Shown: piece after piece, positions 42,616-53,800 of the stretch
Layout: each line of letters opens with the position of its first letter
How positions within the stretch are numbered: the stretch's first letter is position 1
Source: Planctomycetales bacterium
GTDB lineage: Bacteria > Planctomycetota > Planctomycetia > Planctomycetales > Planctomycetaceae
DNA: 64,000 bases
Assembly (NCBI GenBank): GCA_026400835.1
Contig: JAPLOA010000087.1
Span: forward strand, 186,001-250,000
Direction: 5' to 3'
Translations under genes and position numbers: made by a program
The notes under the pieces: model-generated
Seen by the model: only the letters and a program-made list of their open reading frames with translations
Told to the model about the DNA's origin: nothing
Database searches by the model: none

Positions 42616-44550
42616 TTATCTTACGCTCCTCAGCAGGGAGTCACGAGCAATATCTCGCCGAAGCATGTTAACGCGAGCTGCATATTGCTGACGCTCGGCC
42701 GCCGCCTGAATTCGGTACAGTTGCGAGCTGAAATCTGCATGAACTTCCGCATTCTGGTCGGCTTCCCGGCATAAAGCATTCGCCAGCCACGGGCCGTATT
42801 GAGCCACCAGCGTGTCTTCGGCTGAAACCAATATCTCCGCTGACCCAGGATCTCCCTGCCGTGCGCAGCGGCCAATGAGCTGCCGATCCATACGTCCCGA
42901 GGTCTGGCATTCCGTCACAATCACATGCAAACCACCGCGTTGTCGCACGTCGTCATGCAGTTCAATATCTGTACCGCGTCCTGCCAGGTTGGTAGCAATC
43001 GTGATTGCCCCCGTGTGCCCGGCCTTGCTGATGATTTCCGCTTCGTCCGCGTTCTGAATTCCGTTCAGCAATTCAAAAGGAACATCGTGTGATTCCAGCC
43101 CACGCGCCAGCATCTCACTGTCAGAGATCGAACGAGTTCCGATCAGGACAGCGCGCCCCTGGTTGCGACACGAGATCGCAGCTTCGATCACAGCCGCATT
43201 CTTTGCAGCAGCCCTGGAAAAGAACCGCGTCGAATAAACTATTCGCTGAGAAGCCACACGCAGAGGGATCTCCTCAATCTCCAGACTGTAGACATCGTGA
43301 AGCTCTCGTTCACAACCAACTGCGGTACCAGTCATGCCGGACAGATTTTCGTAGAGACGAAAAAATCGCTGGCGAGTCACCTGCGCGACCGAGTATTTCT
43401 CGGCCACGATATTCAGGTCCTGAGATGCCTCAATCGCCTGATGCAAACCATCCTGCCACGATCGATCTTCGAAAATGCGTCCGGTCGTCTCATCGACAAT
43501 TCGAACTTCACCGTTCTTAACGACATAATGCACATCTCGAAGAAACAGATAGCGGGCACGCAGGGCCTGCTGCACATACTCCGTCCATGGCCGAACCAGT
43601 TGCAGAACCGGAATCGCCACATCCTCGGCATAACATCGCCGCACTCCGGCTTCCGTCAGAGCAATGCGACCGGTAGAAGTCTCCAGCACGAATTCTTCGC
43701 CCAGTTTCAGATGCTCAGCCAGAGCCTTTGCTGTCAGATGAGCATCCGCATCCTGCGCGCGGTCATTGGAACCGAAGCTCAGCACCAGCGGAGAACTCGC
43801 ATCGTCAATGAGAACGCTGTCGGCTTCGTCCACGACCGCATAAATAAGACCGCGCTGCATCGTCATTCGTTGCGAAGAGGACGCCGGATCAAGCTGCCGC
43901 AGTAACCGTTCTCCCGGGCGTTCCTGAGCCTGCTGCCGCAGCGTGAGCTGATCCCGCAGATAATCGAAGCCGAATTCATGGCCCGTTCCGTACGTGATAT
44001 CAGCATCGTAGGCCGGCGTCTTCCTGACGGCATCTGTTCGTTCAGGCAGCAACGCCACGGTCAATCCCAGCCTCACCGCCACAGACGCGGCAAGTCGTTC
44101 ATCGCGCTCCGCCAGATAGGTGTTCGGCGTGATTACATGGACACCTCGCCCGGCCATCGCAAGGTGGATCGCCGCCGTCAGCGCCACAAAGGTCTTGCCT
44201 TCGCCGGTCTGCATTTGAGCGATACAGCGACGAGACATCGCCATGGCCGCGATCAACTGCACATCGTAGAGGCAGATTCCCCTGGATCGTCGGAGTGCTT
44301 CGTAAGCCAAAGCCAGCCCCGCGACCAGCAAATGAGGTTCGGATGGACGATGCCCCCGCGCGAGTTCTCGACGAACCTCGCCAACTTCGCCAATCAACTG
44401 CGATTCCGAAGCGGACTCCAGCGATTTCGCCAGCGCGCGGATATGAGGGATCAGTTCGCTGGAATTTGCATTCGCCAGAGTTTTGGCAACACGGCTTTCG
44501 GAGAGAGCGTTCCCGGACGATTCGACTGCCTTCGCAGTTCGCCTGAACAT
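42616..44550 (-). CDS. SecA-like motor ATPase lacking the C-terminal helical domains
   Basis: 644 residues against about 830-950 for SecA. Nucleotide-binding domain 1 is clear: YDVQLIAAMAMSRRC then QMQTGEGKT (Walker A), ITPNTYLAERDE, GTGHEFGFDYLRD and VVDEADSVLIDDA (Walker B). The preprotein-binding region follows, then domain 2 with ATNLAGRGTDIEL and RQLIGRCARQGDPGSA. The protein stops about 65 residues later, so the helical scaffold, the two-helix finger and the zinc-binding tail of true SecA are absent. It starts three bases after the TolC-type gene, which implies translational coupling. A role in export of a dedicated substrate is inference; it is unlikely to be the housekeeping SecA. Confidence 0.85.
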   Translation of the reverse strand: MFRRTAKAVESSGNALSESRVAKTLANANSSELIPHIRALAKSLESASESQLIGEVGEVRRELARGHRPSEPHLLVAGLALAYEALRRSRGICLYDVQLIAAMAMSRRCIAQMQTGEGKTFVALTAAIHLAMAGRGVHVITPNTYLAERDERLAASVAVRLGLTVALLPERTDAVRKTPAYDADITYGTGHEFGFDYLRDQLTLRQQAQERPGERLLRQLDPASSSQRMTMQRGLIYAVVDEADSVLIDDASSPLVLSFGSNDRAQDADAHLTAKALAEHLKLGEEFVLETSTGRIALTEAGVRRCYAEDVAIPVLQLVRPWTEYVQQALRARYLFLRDVHYVVKNGEVRIVDETTGRIFEDRSWQDGLHQAIEASQDLNIVAEKYSVAQVTRQRFFRLYENLSGMTGTAVGCERELHDVYSLEIEEIPLRVASQRIVYSTRFFSRAAAKNAAVIEAAISCRNQGRAVLIGTRSISDSEMLARGLESHDVPFELLNGIQNADEAEIISKAGHTGAITIATNLAGRGTDIELHDDVRQRGGLHVIVTECQTSGRMDRQLIGRCARQGDPGSAEILVSAEDTLVAQYGPWLANALCREADQNAEVHADFSSQLYRIQAAAERQQYAARVNMLRRDIARDSLLRSVR

Positions 44551-44553
44551 AAC

Positions 44554-47397
44554 TCAGAATCCATTTCCAAATGAATGTCCGCCGACATGGTTGGCTGGCT
44601 TCTGCGAAGCTCGTTTTACCGCTTTGGGACGTTCACCCACCGGCTGAGTCCAGGAAACCGGAAGCTGATTACTGGCCGCTTCTGTAGGCAGAGCCAGTTC
44701 TTCGGCACCGGGCAAAGTCGCGACTCGCATTTGTCGGGCATCCGCTTCGTTCGCGGTCTGTTCAGCGCGGGACGTCATCCATTCTGTTTCGCTGTTCTCC
44801 AGCTCCGGAGCATCATAACGCGACCGCAGCATTGTCCCGGTCGCACGTCGGAGTTGAATAATTGATAGCGAGTAAGAGGTTTGTGCCTGAGCAAAAGCCG
44901 CCTCTTCATCCGCCAGACGCTCGTAGCCATCCAGAAGGTCTTCGAGCAGCAGGATTGATGATTCTTCGACATTGGGCAGAACATCGAACCGGTCCTGAAG
45001 GTAGCTCACTTCATTCTGAGCCGCCACCATCGCCTGATACTTCCCAAGCAACTCACGCCAGGCCGTGTCAACTTCACGACTGGCGATTTCGACTTCTGTC
45101 AGCGACGTTTCGACGGTCGCCTTGAAGCTGTTAATCGCACGTTTGAGTTCCCACTGACGTTGTTCAACCTTAGCCTTCGCCGCGCGGTTTCCAAGCGGAA
45201 CTTCGAATTCCATCCCGACGGTATAACCCGGTCGTCCCTGAGTAAACTGATTGTTGAACGAGTCGACAAACTGAGCTTTGTTCTCAAGTCCGGCCACGTA
45301 GGAACTGACGATAAAGTCCAGCTTGGGCAGCATTTCGCTCTTGCTGACTCCCATGCGAACACCGGATGCCCGCATCTGTCGAATCGCACGAGAAATATCC
45401 GGACGATTGACCAGAGCTTCCTGCAGAGATTCGCGCAACCCCACTGGCAATGGAACCATGCTCGGAACTTCCATCGGAGTGAATTCGACAGCACCGCCAT
45501 TCAGCATTTCGGGATCATTCACCAGCAGACGCAACTGAGATTCCGCGTTACGAATATCTGTGACAGCTCGCTGCATTCTTGATTCGGCACGAGCAACGGC
45601 AGCACGAGCACGCAGGATCTGACGCGGAATTGTGTCGACTCCGTGACGTCCTTCCAGTGTCGTCAGAACCTTCTGAGCAGACGACAGCAGCTTCTGACGC
45701 TGGAAGAATTCGGCACGAGCTCCGTAGAGTTTCCAATACGCTTCGGCAACACCGTACAGATGTCGCTGTAACTCTTCGAGTGTTTCATCACCTGATGAAC
45801 TGGCATTGATGCGTGCGAGAACAATCTGGCTCTGGTTGTACGCAACGCCCGACTGGCTCATCAACGGTTGTCGGAAGCTGAGTTCGAGTCGTGATGTGGA
45901 CTGGGGATTAGGAAGCAGGAAGCGAGAGTTGTTTTGCTGATATCCGAATTGCTGCGACAACTTCACTTCACCGCCCGCTGTCGTTCGGCGTTTCAACCCG
46001 CCAGACGACACGGTATGACGATCCTCGAAACGATTATCGTTGTTACCTGTTGTCAGAGTGTTCCCAATGGGATCGTTCAGGTCGTCATACTTGGCATTCA
46101 GGAATGTTCGCCAATCGAAGGTCGCTTCTTCCTGCTTCACAATTCGATGCTGGACTTCTGGATCCGCCTGAAGCACCTGAACCTGCGATGAATAGATCAG
46201 TGCCTGCTGAACCAGCGTCGTCACATCGACTGAAATTGAACGCGGCGCGATTCCAGCTCGCTGCTGAACCAGACTATCCCACCACGCACTGAAGTTTTCC
46301 GGAACCACGACGGAAGGAGCGGGAGTTGGCGATTGTTCAACGCCAGCTGGCAGCATTCCCGTACGGCCCATGTACGGACCGATCCAGTTTGGAGCATCAG
46401 ATTCGACGGTGGCTCGAAAGCCTGAAGTGCCCGGAGCTGGTCCTCGCCCGGAACCTCGCGGCACGGGTACAGATGCGGATGCTGCGTTGGTCGATGACCG
46501 AACCGGTGCAGTTTTCGAGCCGGGTGGCAGTTCGACAGGATCCTCTGAACCGTTGACCGACGGTACCGTTGGAACGGGTGTGGATGGCTTTGAGTCCACA
46601 TCAGACGCGTTTGGAATTGCCAGAGCTCCTGAATCGCCGTCCTGGAGGTTCGCTGCATCCTGTAATCCTGCGAGACGAGTCGATCGGCCAGGCATACTCC
46701 CAGAAGTTCCCGGCACCGCCGCGCTGACAGAACCTCGCTGTGAACTTCCTCTTTGTGGCAAAGAGGCGACCCCTGACGCCCCGACATAGTTGTAGCCTTG
46801 TCCCTGCTCTTGTCCCTGACGGCTGTTCGATGCACCACCGGCGAGACCTGAATGCCCGGCGCGAAGTGCTGGCATAGTCGAGCCGTGACCACCAGACGTA
46901 TCTCCAACAGCGGATGTGCTCGCTGCGCCGTTGACAGGAACGCCGTGGCGAGAAGCTCCGAAGACAGGAGCCTGCAGAACTCCACGTTGGCCGGCCGTTG
47001 CAGAGTTCGCAGGAGCCGAAGATGCGGGGGCAGGACTACGTCGAACAGGAGGAGCAACCATTGGCCGAAAAGGAACGGTTTGAACGGCTGTGTCTTTTCC
47101 TCGGGGGCTAATAACCATCCCGGAATCGTCGCTGGTCATGTCTGCATTGGTCATGTCTGCATTGGACTCTTGCAGGCCCATCGTTGAGGACGTCGCGTAC
47201 GAATCCGACACAACCTGAGCAGCGGATAATCCCATCCGGGCTGGCAACAGAGTTGTCGTCGCCATTGAGGCAATGGCGGCCGAGGCGAGAAGCGTTGCGG
47301 TTCTCCGCTCTTCAAGGCATTTGCGAAGCCATGTCACCAGTGTCGAGCACCGGGCAGTGGCTTCGGGGTTGCGGTTTTCCGGAGATGCTTGAGACAT
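44554..47397 (-). CDS. TolC-family outer-membrane protein with long low-complexity N-terminal region
   Basis: About 947 residues, twice the usual TolC length. A signal-like segment (TATLLASAAIASMATTTLL) is followed by about 280 residues rich in Ser, Pro, Ala, Gly and Gln with no fold visible, then (from about 380) the outer-membrane-efflux domain: VDVTTLVQQALIYSSQVQVL, LELSFRQPLMSQSGVAYNQ, long helical repeats, VNRPDISRAIRQMRASGVRM and YTVGMEFEVPLGNRAAKAK. TolC proteins form trimeric channels for type I secretion or efflux. No HlyD or ABC partner is adjacent. A 15-base tandem duplication (47134-47163) repeats NADMT. Start 47397 is chosen over 47514. Divergent from the giant protein. Confidence 0.85.
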   Translation of the reverse strand: MSQASPENRNPEATARCSTLVTWLRKCLEERRTATLLASAAIASMATTTLLPARMGLSAAQVVSDSYATSSTMGLQESNADMTNADMTSDDSGMVISPRGKDTAVQTVPFRPMVAPPVRRSPAPASSAPANSATAGQRGVLQAPVFGASRHGVPVNGAASTSAVGDTSGGHGSTMPALRAGHSGLAGGASNSRQGQEQGQGYNYVGASGVASLPQRGSSQRGSVSAAVPGTSGSMPGRSTRLAGLQDAANLQDGDSGALAIPNASDVDSKPSTPVPTVPSVNGSEDPVELPPGSKTAPVRSSTNAASASVPVPRGSGRGPAPGTSGFRATVESDAPNWIGPYMGRTGMLPAGVEQSPTPAPSVVVPENFSAWWDSLVQQRAGIAPRSISVDVTTLVQQALIYSSQVQVLQADPEVQHRIVKQEEATFDWRTFLNAKYDDLNDPIGNTLTTGNNDNRFEDRHTVSSGGLKRRTTAGGEVKLSQQFGYQQNNSRFLLPNPQSTSRLELSFRQPLMSQSGVAYNQSQIVLARINASSSGDETLEELQRHLYGVAEAYWKLYGARAEFFQRQKLLSSAQKVLTTLEGRHGVDTIPRQILRARAAVARAESRMQRAVTDIRNAESQLRLLVNDPEMLNGGAVEFTPMEVPSMVPLPVGLRESLQEALVNRPDISRAIRQMRASGVRMGVSKSEMLPKLDFIVSSYVAGLENKAQFVDSFNNQFTQGRPGYTVGMEFEVPLGNRAAKAKVEQRQWELKRAINSFKATVETSLTEVEIASREVDTAWRELLGKYQAMVAAQNEVSYLQDRFDVLPNVEESSILLLEDLLDGYERLADEEAAFAQAQTSYSLSIIQLRRATGTMLRSRYDAPELENSETEWMTSRAEQTANEADARQMRVATLPGAEELALPTEAASNQLPVSWTQPVGERPKAVKRASQKPANHVGGHSFGNGF

Positions 47398-47865
47398 GGA
47401 CGGTTTCAGATCCGAATCAGATGATCGACCTGGAATTGCGGACGGTCTTGAGATCGCCAGCACAATGTCGGTATCTGAAGGGATCGTCACAGGTGTTAAA
47501 ACCCATCCAGCCAAATGCGAATCTGTACACTCGGATTCCGAGGACTATTCGACACGAGCCGACAATCCTGCCTGTCTTACCCGCTTGAACGGGAAAGGTT
47601 TTCCTACGGCAGATTCTGCCGATTTTTCTCAGCGAATCGATTCGGCATTCCTGCGTTCTGCAGTGGTTGTAACCAGCAGAGTGATTGCACCAGTCATGCC
47701 ATAAGGTTCATTTTAGGAATCATGAGGGAGTCAGGTGGACTCTGCAGTCTGTGACCTAGGTTTGAGAATGCCGTATTGCGCCGGTTCTGGCCGGTGCTGC
47801 GCGTCCAGCGGAATGTTCGCTTCCCGCCGGCAACCTGAAAGTGGTTCATATTTCGGATTGTCTCC
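47398..47865. promoter_or_regulatory. Divergent intergenic region between the TolC-type and giant-protein genes
   Basis: 468 bases separating two divergent genes, so both promoters should be here. An in-frame extension of the TolC gene could start at 47514. I see no strong inverted repeat or promoter consensus, and no convincing extra gene. Confidence 0.4.
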
Positions 47866-50800
47866 ATGGTATTCCGTCGCCGCAAATTGACTGATCGAGT
47901 CCAGACTGTCGTGGATGAAGTTCTGCACCTGTTGCAGCAAGAGACACAGTCAGGATTTCAACATCAGGCCGTCTCTGTGCTTCAGGCTGCGCGTCTGGAA
48001 GAGCGAATTCTGATGAGCGCATCGCCGATGGCCCTTGTGGCGGAAGGCGCGGTTCAGGCGGTCGAGGCCAGCGTTGCCTTGATGGAATCCGGCGTGGACT
48101 TCTCCGCAGAGACAGAAGTCGATTTCGAGTTGCCGGGTCACGAGAAGGTTGCGTCCGACAGCGTTACGTCCGACGGTATCACTGACGAGGGATACAACGC
48201 AGTTTCTGCCGATGCCGAAGGACAGCTGGAGCCAAATTCGGAAGCAGGGGATCCGGGTTCCGACGAAACCTCTGGGCCTGAACTGATTGTGATCGACTAT
48301 CGAGTTCAGGATGCGGATACCCTTCTGGAAAGTCTGTTGCGCGATGGCCGAGATGTTCGGCTGCTGCGGCTGGATGCGGACTCTGACGGGCTCAGTCAGA
48401 TCACGAACAAGCTTGAGCAGATTGGAGACGTTTCGGCTATCCACTTGTTGACTCACGGTCGAGACGGAGAAATCCTGCTTGGCTCGACACATCTGAATTC
48501 CACAACTCTCGCCCAGCATGCGCCGGAACTGCTGGCATGGCAGCATTCTCTTACGGCCAATGCCGACCTGTTGATCTACGGTTGTGACGTCGCAGAATCG
48601 ATTGAAGGCCAGGACTTTCTTGATTCGCTGAGTGCTTTCACAGGAGCCGATATAGCAGCCAGCACCGACTCCACCGGAAGTCTCGCAGAATCCGGCGATT
48701 GGATTCTGGAATACACCGCTGGAAGGATAGAGCATCCGGGAATCTTCTCTGCCACCGTCATGGATCATTGGCAGTACTCGCTGCCAGCGGGAGGAACCAT
48801 TACGGTCACAACAACGAATGACGTGGTGGATGGCACGGTCACATCGATTGCAGCATTGATCGCGAACAGAGGCTCCGACGGAAGAATTTCTCTGCGTGAA
48901 GCCATTCTTGCGGCCAATGCCAACGATGATGTGGATGAGATTATGCTTACGGCCGGTGAGTACCGTATCCAGATCACAGGCAAAGATGACTCCGGGCTCA
49001 AAGGTGACTTTGACATCTCAGAAGGTGTGACGATTCGCGGAGTTGGCTCAGGCACAACCATCATCAATGGTGGTTCCATTGATCGAGTCTTTGATCTCCG
49101 CGGCAGTGCGTCCGCGACTGTGATCGGCGTGACGATTACCGGCGGCAATACAACGGAAGACGGTGGAGGACTGCGGGTCTCGAGGAATGCTGCGTTGACA
49201 CTGAGTCAGGCCGCTGTCTCAGGAAACTCGACAACTCGAAAGGCCGGAGGACTCTTTAATGATGGAACCACGACTCTGACCGACGTTTCGATCCTTGGAA
49301 ACAACTCCGGTTCCGACGGCGGGGGCATCAACAATTCAGGCGCCCTTAACCTGACGAATGTGACAATCGCGGGCAACACGGCAAATCGCGGTGGTGGTCT
49401 GGATCATGATGGAGCGGGCAGCACGCTTGAGATGACAAGCGTGACGGTCAGTGGCAATACCGCGACGACTCAAGGCGGCGGCATTTATGCAGGACGAGAG
49501 GCATCGCTGCTGAATGTAACGATTGCCAACAATGAAGCCGGAACAGCCGGAGGAGGAATTTTTGTTCATTCCTCAGCGAGCTCATTCACAATTCGCAATA
49601 CGCTCTTGTCGGGCAATAAGTTGACTGACGGGACATCTGCCAACGTCTCCGGCACGGTTTCCTCATTGGGAAACAATCTGGACAGTGATGGCACGGCAGC
49701 CCTGGATCAATCGTCGGATCTTTCCGGAGTGGATCCGCAATTGCAGCCGCTTTCAAACAATGGCGGTTCGACGCAGACGAATGCTCTTTCGCTCAACAGT
49801 GTTGCCATTGATGCAGGATCAACAACGGCAGCACCGACAGTGGATCAGCGTGGTTTTGCTCGCGATCAGGCCGCGGACATCGGGGCCTATGAGTTTGATC
49901 AAGCCTTTCTGACGATCAGTCAGTTCAACGCCAACACCACAACGAGTGCGGATCAGGTGACATCAGCGGAGACTCGCGGCAGTCAGAATTCGATCGCCCG
50001 TGACAATTCCGGAAACTATATCGTCGTCTGGAGCAGCAATTCTCAGGACGGTTCCGGGTGGGGTGTTTACGCTCGCCGTTTTAATGCCAACGGTCAACCG
50101 CTGACGGGTGAGTTTCGAATTAACAGTGTGACTTCAGACAATCAGCGGTGGGCCAGTGTTGCGGCTGACAGCAAAGGCAATTTTGTTATCACATGGACCA
50201 GCACCAATCAGGATGGAACGGGCCAAAGCGTTTACGCCCGTCGCTATTCGGCGGCAGGAGTCGCTCTGAGTGGTGAGTTTGTGGTCAACACAACCACAAC
50301 CGGCATTCAGAAGAACTCAGCGATCTCGATGAATTCTGCCGGACAATTTATCATCGCATGGCAGGGGGAAGGCCCCGGAGACAGCTCCGGAGTTTTCTTC
50401 CGTCGATATGCTGCGAATGGAACAGCAATCGATACCACGGATAAAAGAGCGAACGCCTCATCGACTGGCACGCAGATTAATCCCGGGGTCGCTATTGATG
50501 GCACCGGAAATATAGTGGTCCTCTGGCAGGACTCAGCGAAACTGTATTTTCAGCGAATCCTGACGAGCGAAAGTGATATCAACAGCATGTCCGGAACGTG
50601 GAGCACTGCCAGGGTTCAGATTGACAGCATGGTTTCCACCAGTGATGTGCCAGCTCTGGCCATGGATGCTGCAGGAAACTTCACAGTCGCCTTTCGCGAG
50701 CAGACCAATCTGCCGGGTATCTGGGTGAAAGGGTTTAATGCAAACGGAACGACGAAGTATGCCTCGTTTCAGGCCGCCAGTGGATCTGCAACGAGTCCAT

Positions 50801-53800
50801 CCCTGGCGATGGCCGCCGACGGCCAGTTTGTTTTAAGCTGGCAGAATACCGGGGATGGTGACGGAACAGGGATTTACGCGAGGAAATACCTCGCCAACGG
50901 TTCCGCAAATGGAGCCGCCTTTCAGGTCAATCAGGACACGACCGGGAATCAGACCCAATCTTCACTGACAATGATTGATCCGGACAACTTTGTTGTCGTC
51001 TGGTCCGGAGCCTCCGCCACTGACACGTCCGGGATCTCCGTTCGCCAATACGGAACGGGTATCCCGCAAACCGTGCTGGCTCAGAACGATTATGTGACGA
51101 CAGCGACGAACACGAGTATCAGCATTGAGGCTCTCAATAACGACTCACGCTCCGCCGACGGAGTCGCCATAATTCTGGATGTTTCAGATCCGGCGAACGG
51201 AACAGCCGCCGTTTCGACAGACGGGACAATCTCTTACACGCCGAATACAGCGTATGCCGGGGACGATTCACTGACCTATCTGATCTCCGATGGCGAAGAC
51301 GGGACATCTCATTACTGGAGCCTTGGGGGAAACGCGGTTGATTCCGTCGGGAGTGCTCACGGAGTGCTCAACGGCACCACGACTGTTGCCGGCAGCTTTG
51401 GGACGGCCTTACAATTTAATGAGACTTCCGACTACATTCGTATACCAGACTTTGCGTACACGCCTTCGTTTACGGTCTCGTTCGATTTCAGGATTGACGA
51501 CAATACCGGATCAGTGAGGCAGTATCTTTACAGCCATGGAACATGGTCCGAGGCAAACTCGCTGCAGGTTTTGCTGGGAGAATCGGGATCTGGCGGGGAT
51601 GCGAACCTGCTGAAAACCTTTTTGAACGACACGAACGATGTCCACAGTACGACGGTGCTCAACACAAATATTGCTTCTCTGATCGGCGACGGTCAATGGC
51701 ACACTTATACCGTGGTCGTTGACAAGGCAATGGGAACAAAGGTCTATATTGATGGCACGCTGCGTGTCTCTGCCGCGACTCGAGGCGGAGATGCGTTTAA
51801 CCCCACTGGTGATCTTCACCTTGGAGTTCGATCGGACATGAACTCCGCGCGATACTACGGAGGTCAACTCGACTCGGTCCGAATCATCAATCGAGCATTA
51901 TCCGTGCCTGAAGTCGGGGCATTGAATACGGGGAACTCACCTTCGGACGGTTCGACGCAGTCCACAGCAACTGTTTATGTAACAGTCCGGAATGCCGCTC
52001 CCGTTGTCGCCATCAACGGACCGTATCAGACCAGTGTCGGTCTTCCTGTCACGTTCACGGGAGCCGGAACCAGTGATCTGGATAACGACACGCTGACCTA
52101 CGAATGGGACCTCGATTACGACGGCGTTTCATTTCAGGCTGACGCAACCGGCATGACTGTAACGAAATCATGGGACGAACTTCAGGCGGACGGTTCGCTC
52201 ATCGGCACGAACAGTATTGCATTGAAGGTTACGGACTCCCGTGGTGCGGAGACGCTTGCGATTTCAACACTTCAGGTCTCCCCCAATGCGGCTCCAACGG
52301 CTCTTTCGTTGAGCAATTACGTAGTTCCCGGAGTACAGCCAGGGGCTGTGGTGGGGACCTTGACAACGACGGACTCCACCACCGGCGACAGTCATACCTA
52401 TACGGTTACCGACAATCGTTTCGAGGTCGTTTCAGGCCAGTTGAAACTTAAGGCGGGGCAATCAGTGAATCGAGACACTGAGACGTCTGTTTCGATGAGC
52501 ATTACAACGACAGATCTCGCCGGTAATCAATTGATACGTCCCTTTGTGCTTACAGTCGGCCATGGCTCGATTGTCGCTCGTAACAACAGCGGCACAACAA
52601 ACGAAAACACGCCTCTGATAGTTTCGGCTCCGGGCGTTCTGGGCAACGATGATGTACCGTCCGGAGTAATCACATCAGGTGCACTTCTCGACTTCAACGC
52701 CGCGCAGGACACCAATGGGGACACGATCTGGCAGAACTCCACGGCGGCCTCCGGTTTTGGACTCAGCCTGGGATCGGGCGTCACACGAAACGCAGTGACG
52801 CCGAGCAATCACTATGGAATTCTGTCATCTTTTGACTTCAATGGGGCTGCCACTTCCGGAGCTTACAGTAGTTTGCCCGTGGCGTCCCTTCCCGGCAATC
52901 CCACCGATGGTGGCGGAACGCTGGAACTGTGGTTCCGTCCGGATGAATTGACAAAGAAGTATATTCTGATCGATTCGGGAACTGCACGCCCAGGCACTGG
53001 CCTCTCACTGCGACTCAATGGAACTCAGCTGGAGTATGTCGTCTATTCCGGGACTGCTGAAGTCGTCGTGACCTCAGACATCAGTGCGCAGCTTGCTGCG
53101 GGAGACTTTGTGCAGTTTGCGGGGACCGTAAGTCTGAACGCCGGAGTGGCCTCGATCGAAATGTTTGTCAACGGCGTTTCCGTTGGCACTGACACGGCCT
53201 CCGGGTTTACCTCCTGGTCTGACGTCACAGAAAACTTTGCGCTTGGCAATATTGATGGATCAGCCAGTGTCTTTTCAGTCCCTGGTGCGGATCCATTCGC
53301 CGGGGAAATGGCAGTCTTCCGATTCTACGACACAGCATTGTCGAGTACTCAGACCCTGAACAACTTTAATGCTGTCGCAGGAGCTCAAGCCGGGATTACC
53401 GTCACATCGACAGACACGACGACGGATTCAACGCGGGGAACCGTAACCGCGGAAGCTAACGGTTCTGTCACATACAACCCTTTCACACAATTTGAGTCTC
53501 TGACCGCGGGAGCGACAGCCACAGATTCGTTCCGATACACGGTTTCGGATGGCAACGGAAACACGGATACAGCGCGTGTTACGGTGACCATTACCGGCGT
53601 CAATGACGCACCAGTGCTGGCTACCGCAGCAAAGTCGCTGGGCTCGATTGTCGCCAATACCACCTCGTCAGCCGCGACAGCAGGAAGTCTGCTGGGTGCT
53701 ACGGTTGCCGATGTCGATACGGGAGCATTGTCAGGAATTGCGGTGACGGGCACGACCGGGGCTGGCATCTGGCAATACTCAACCGACGGTACGACCTGGG

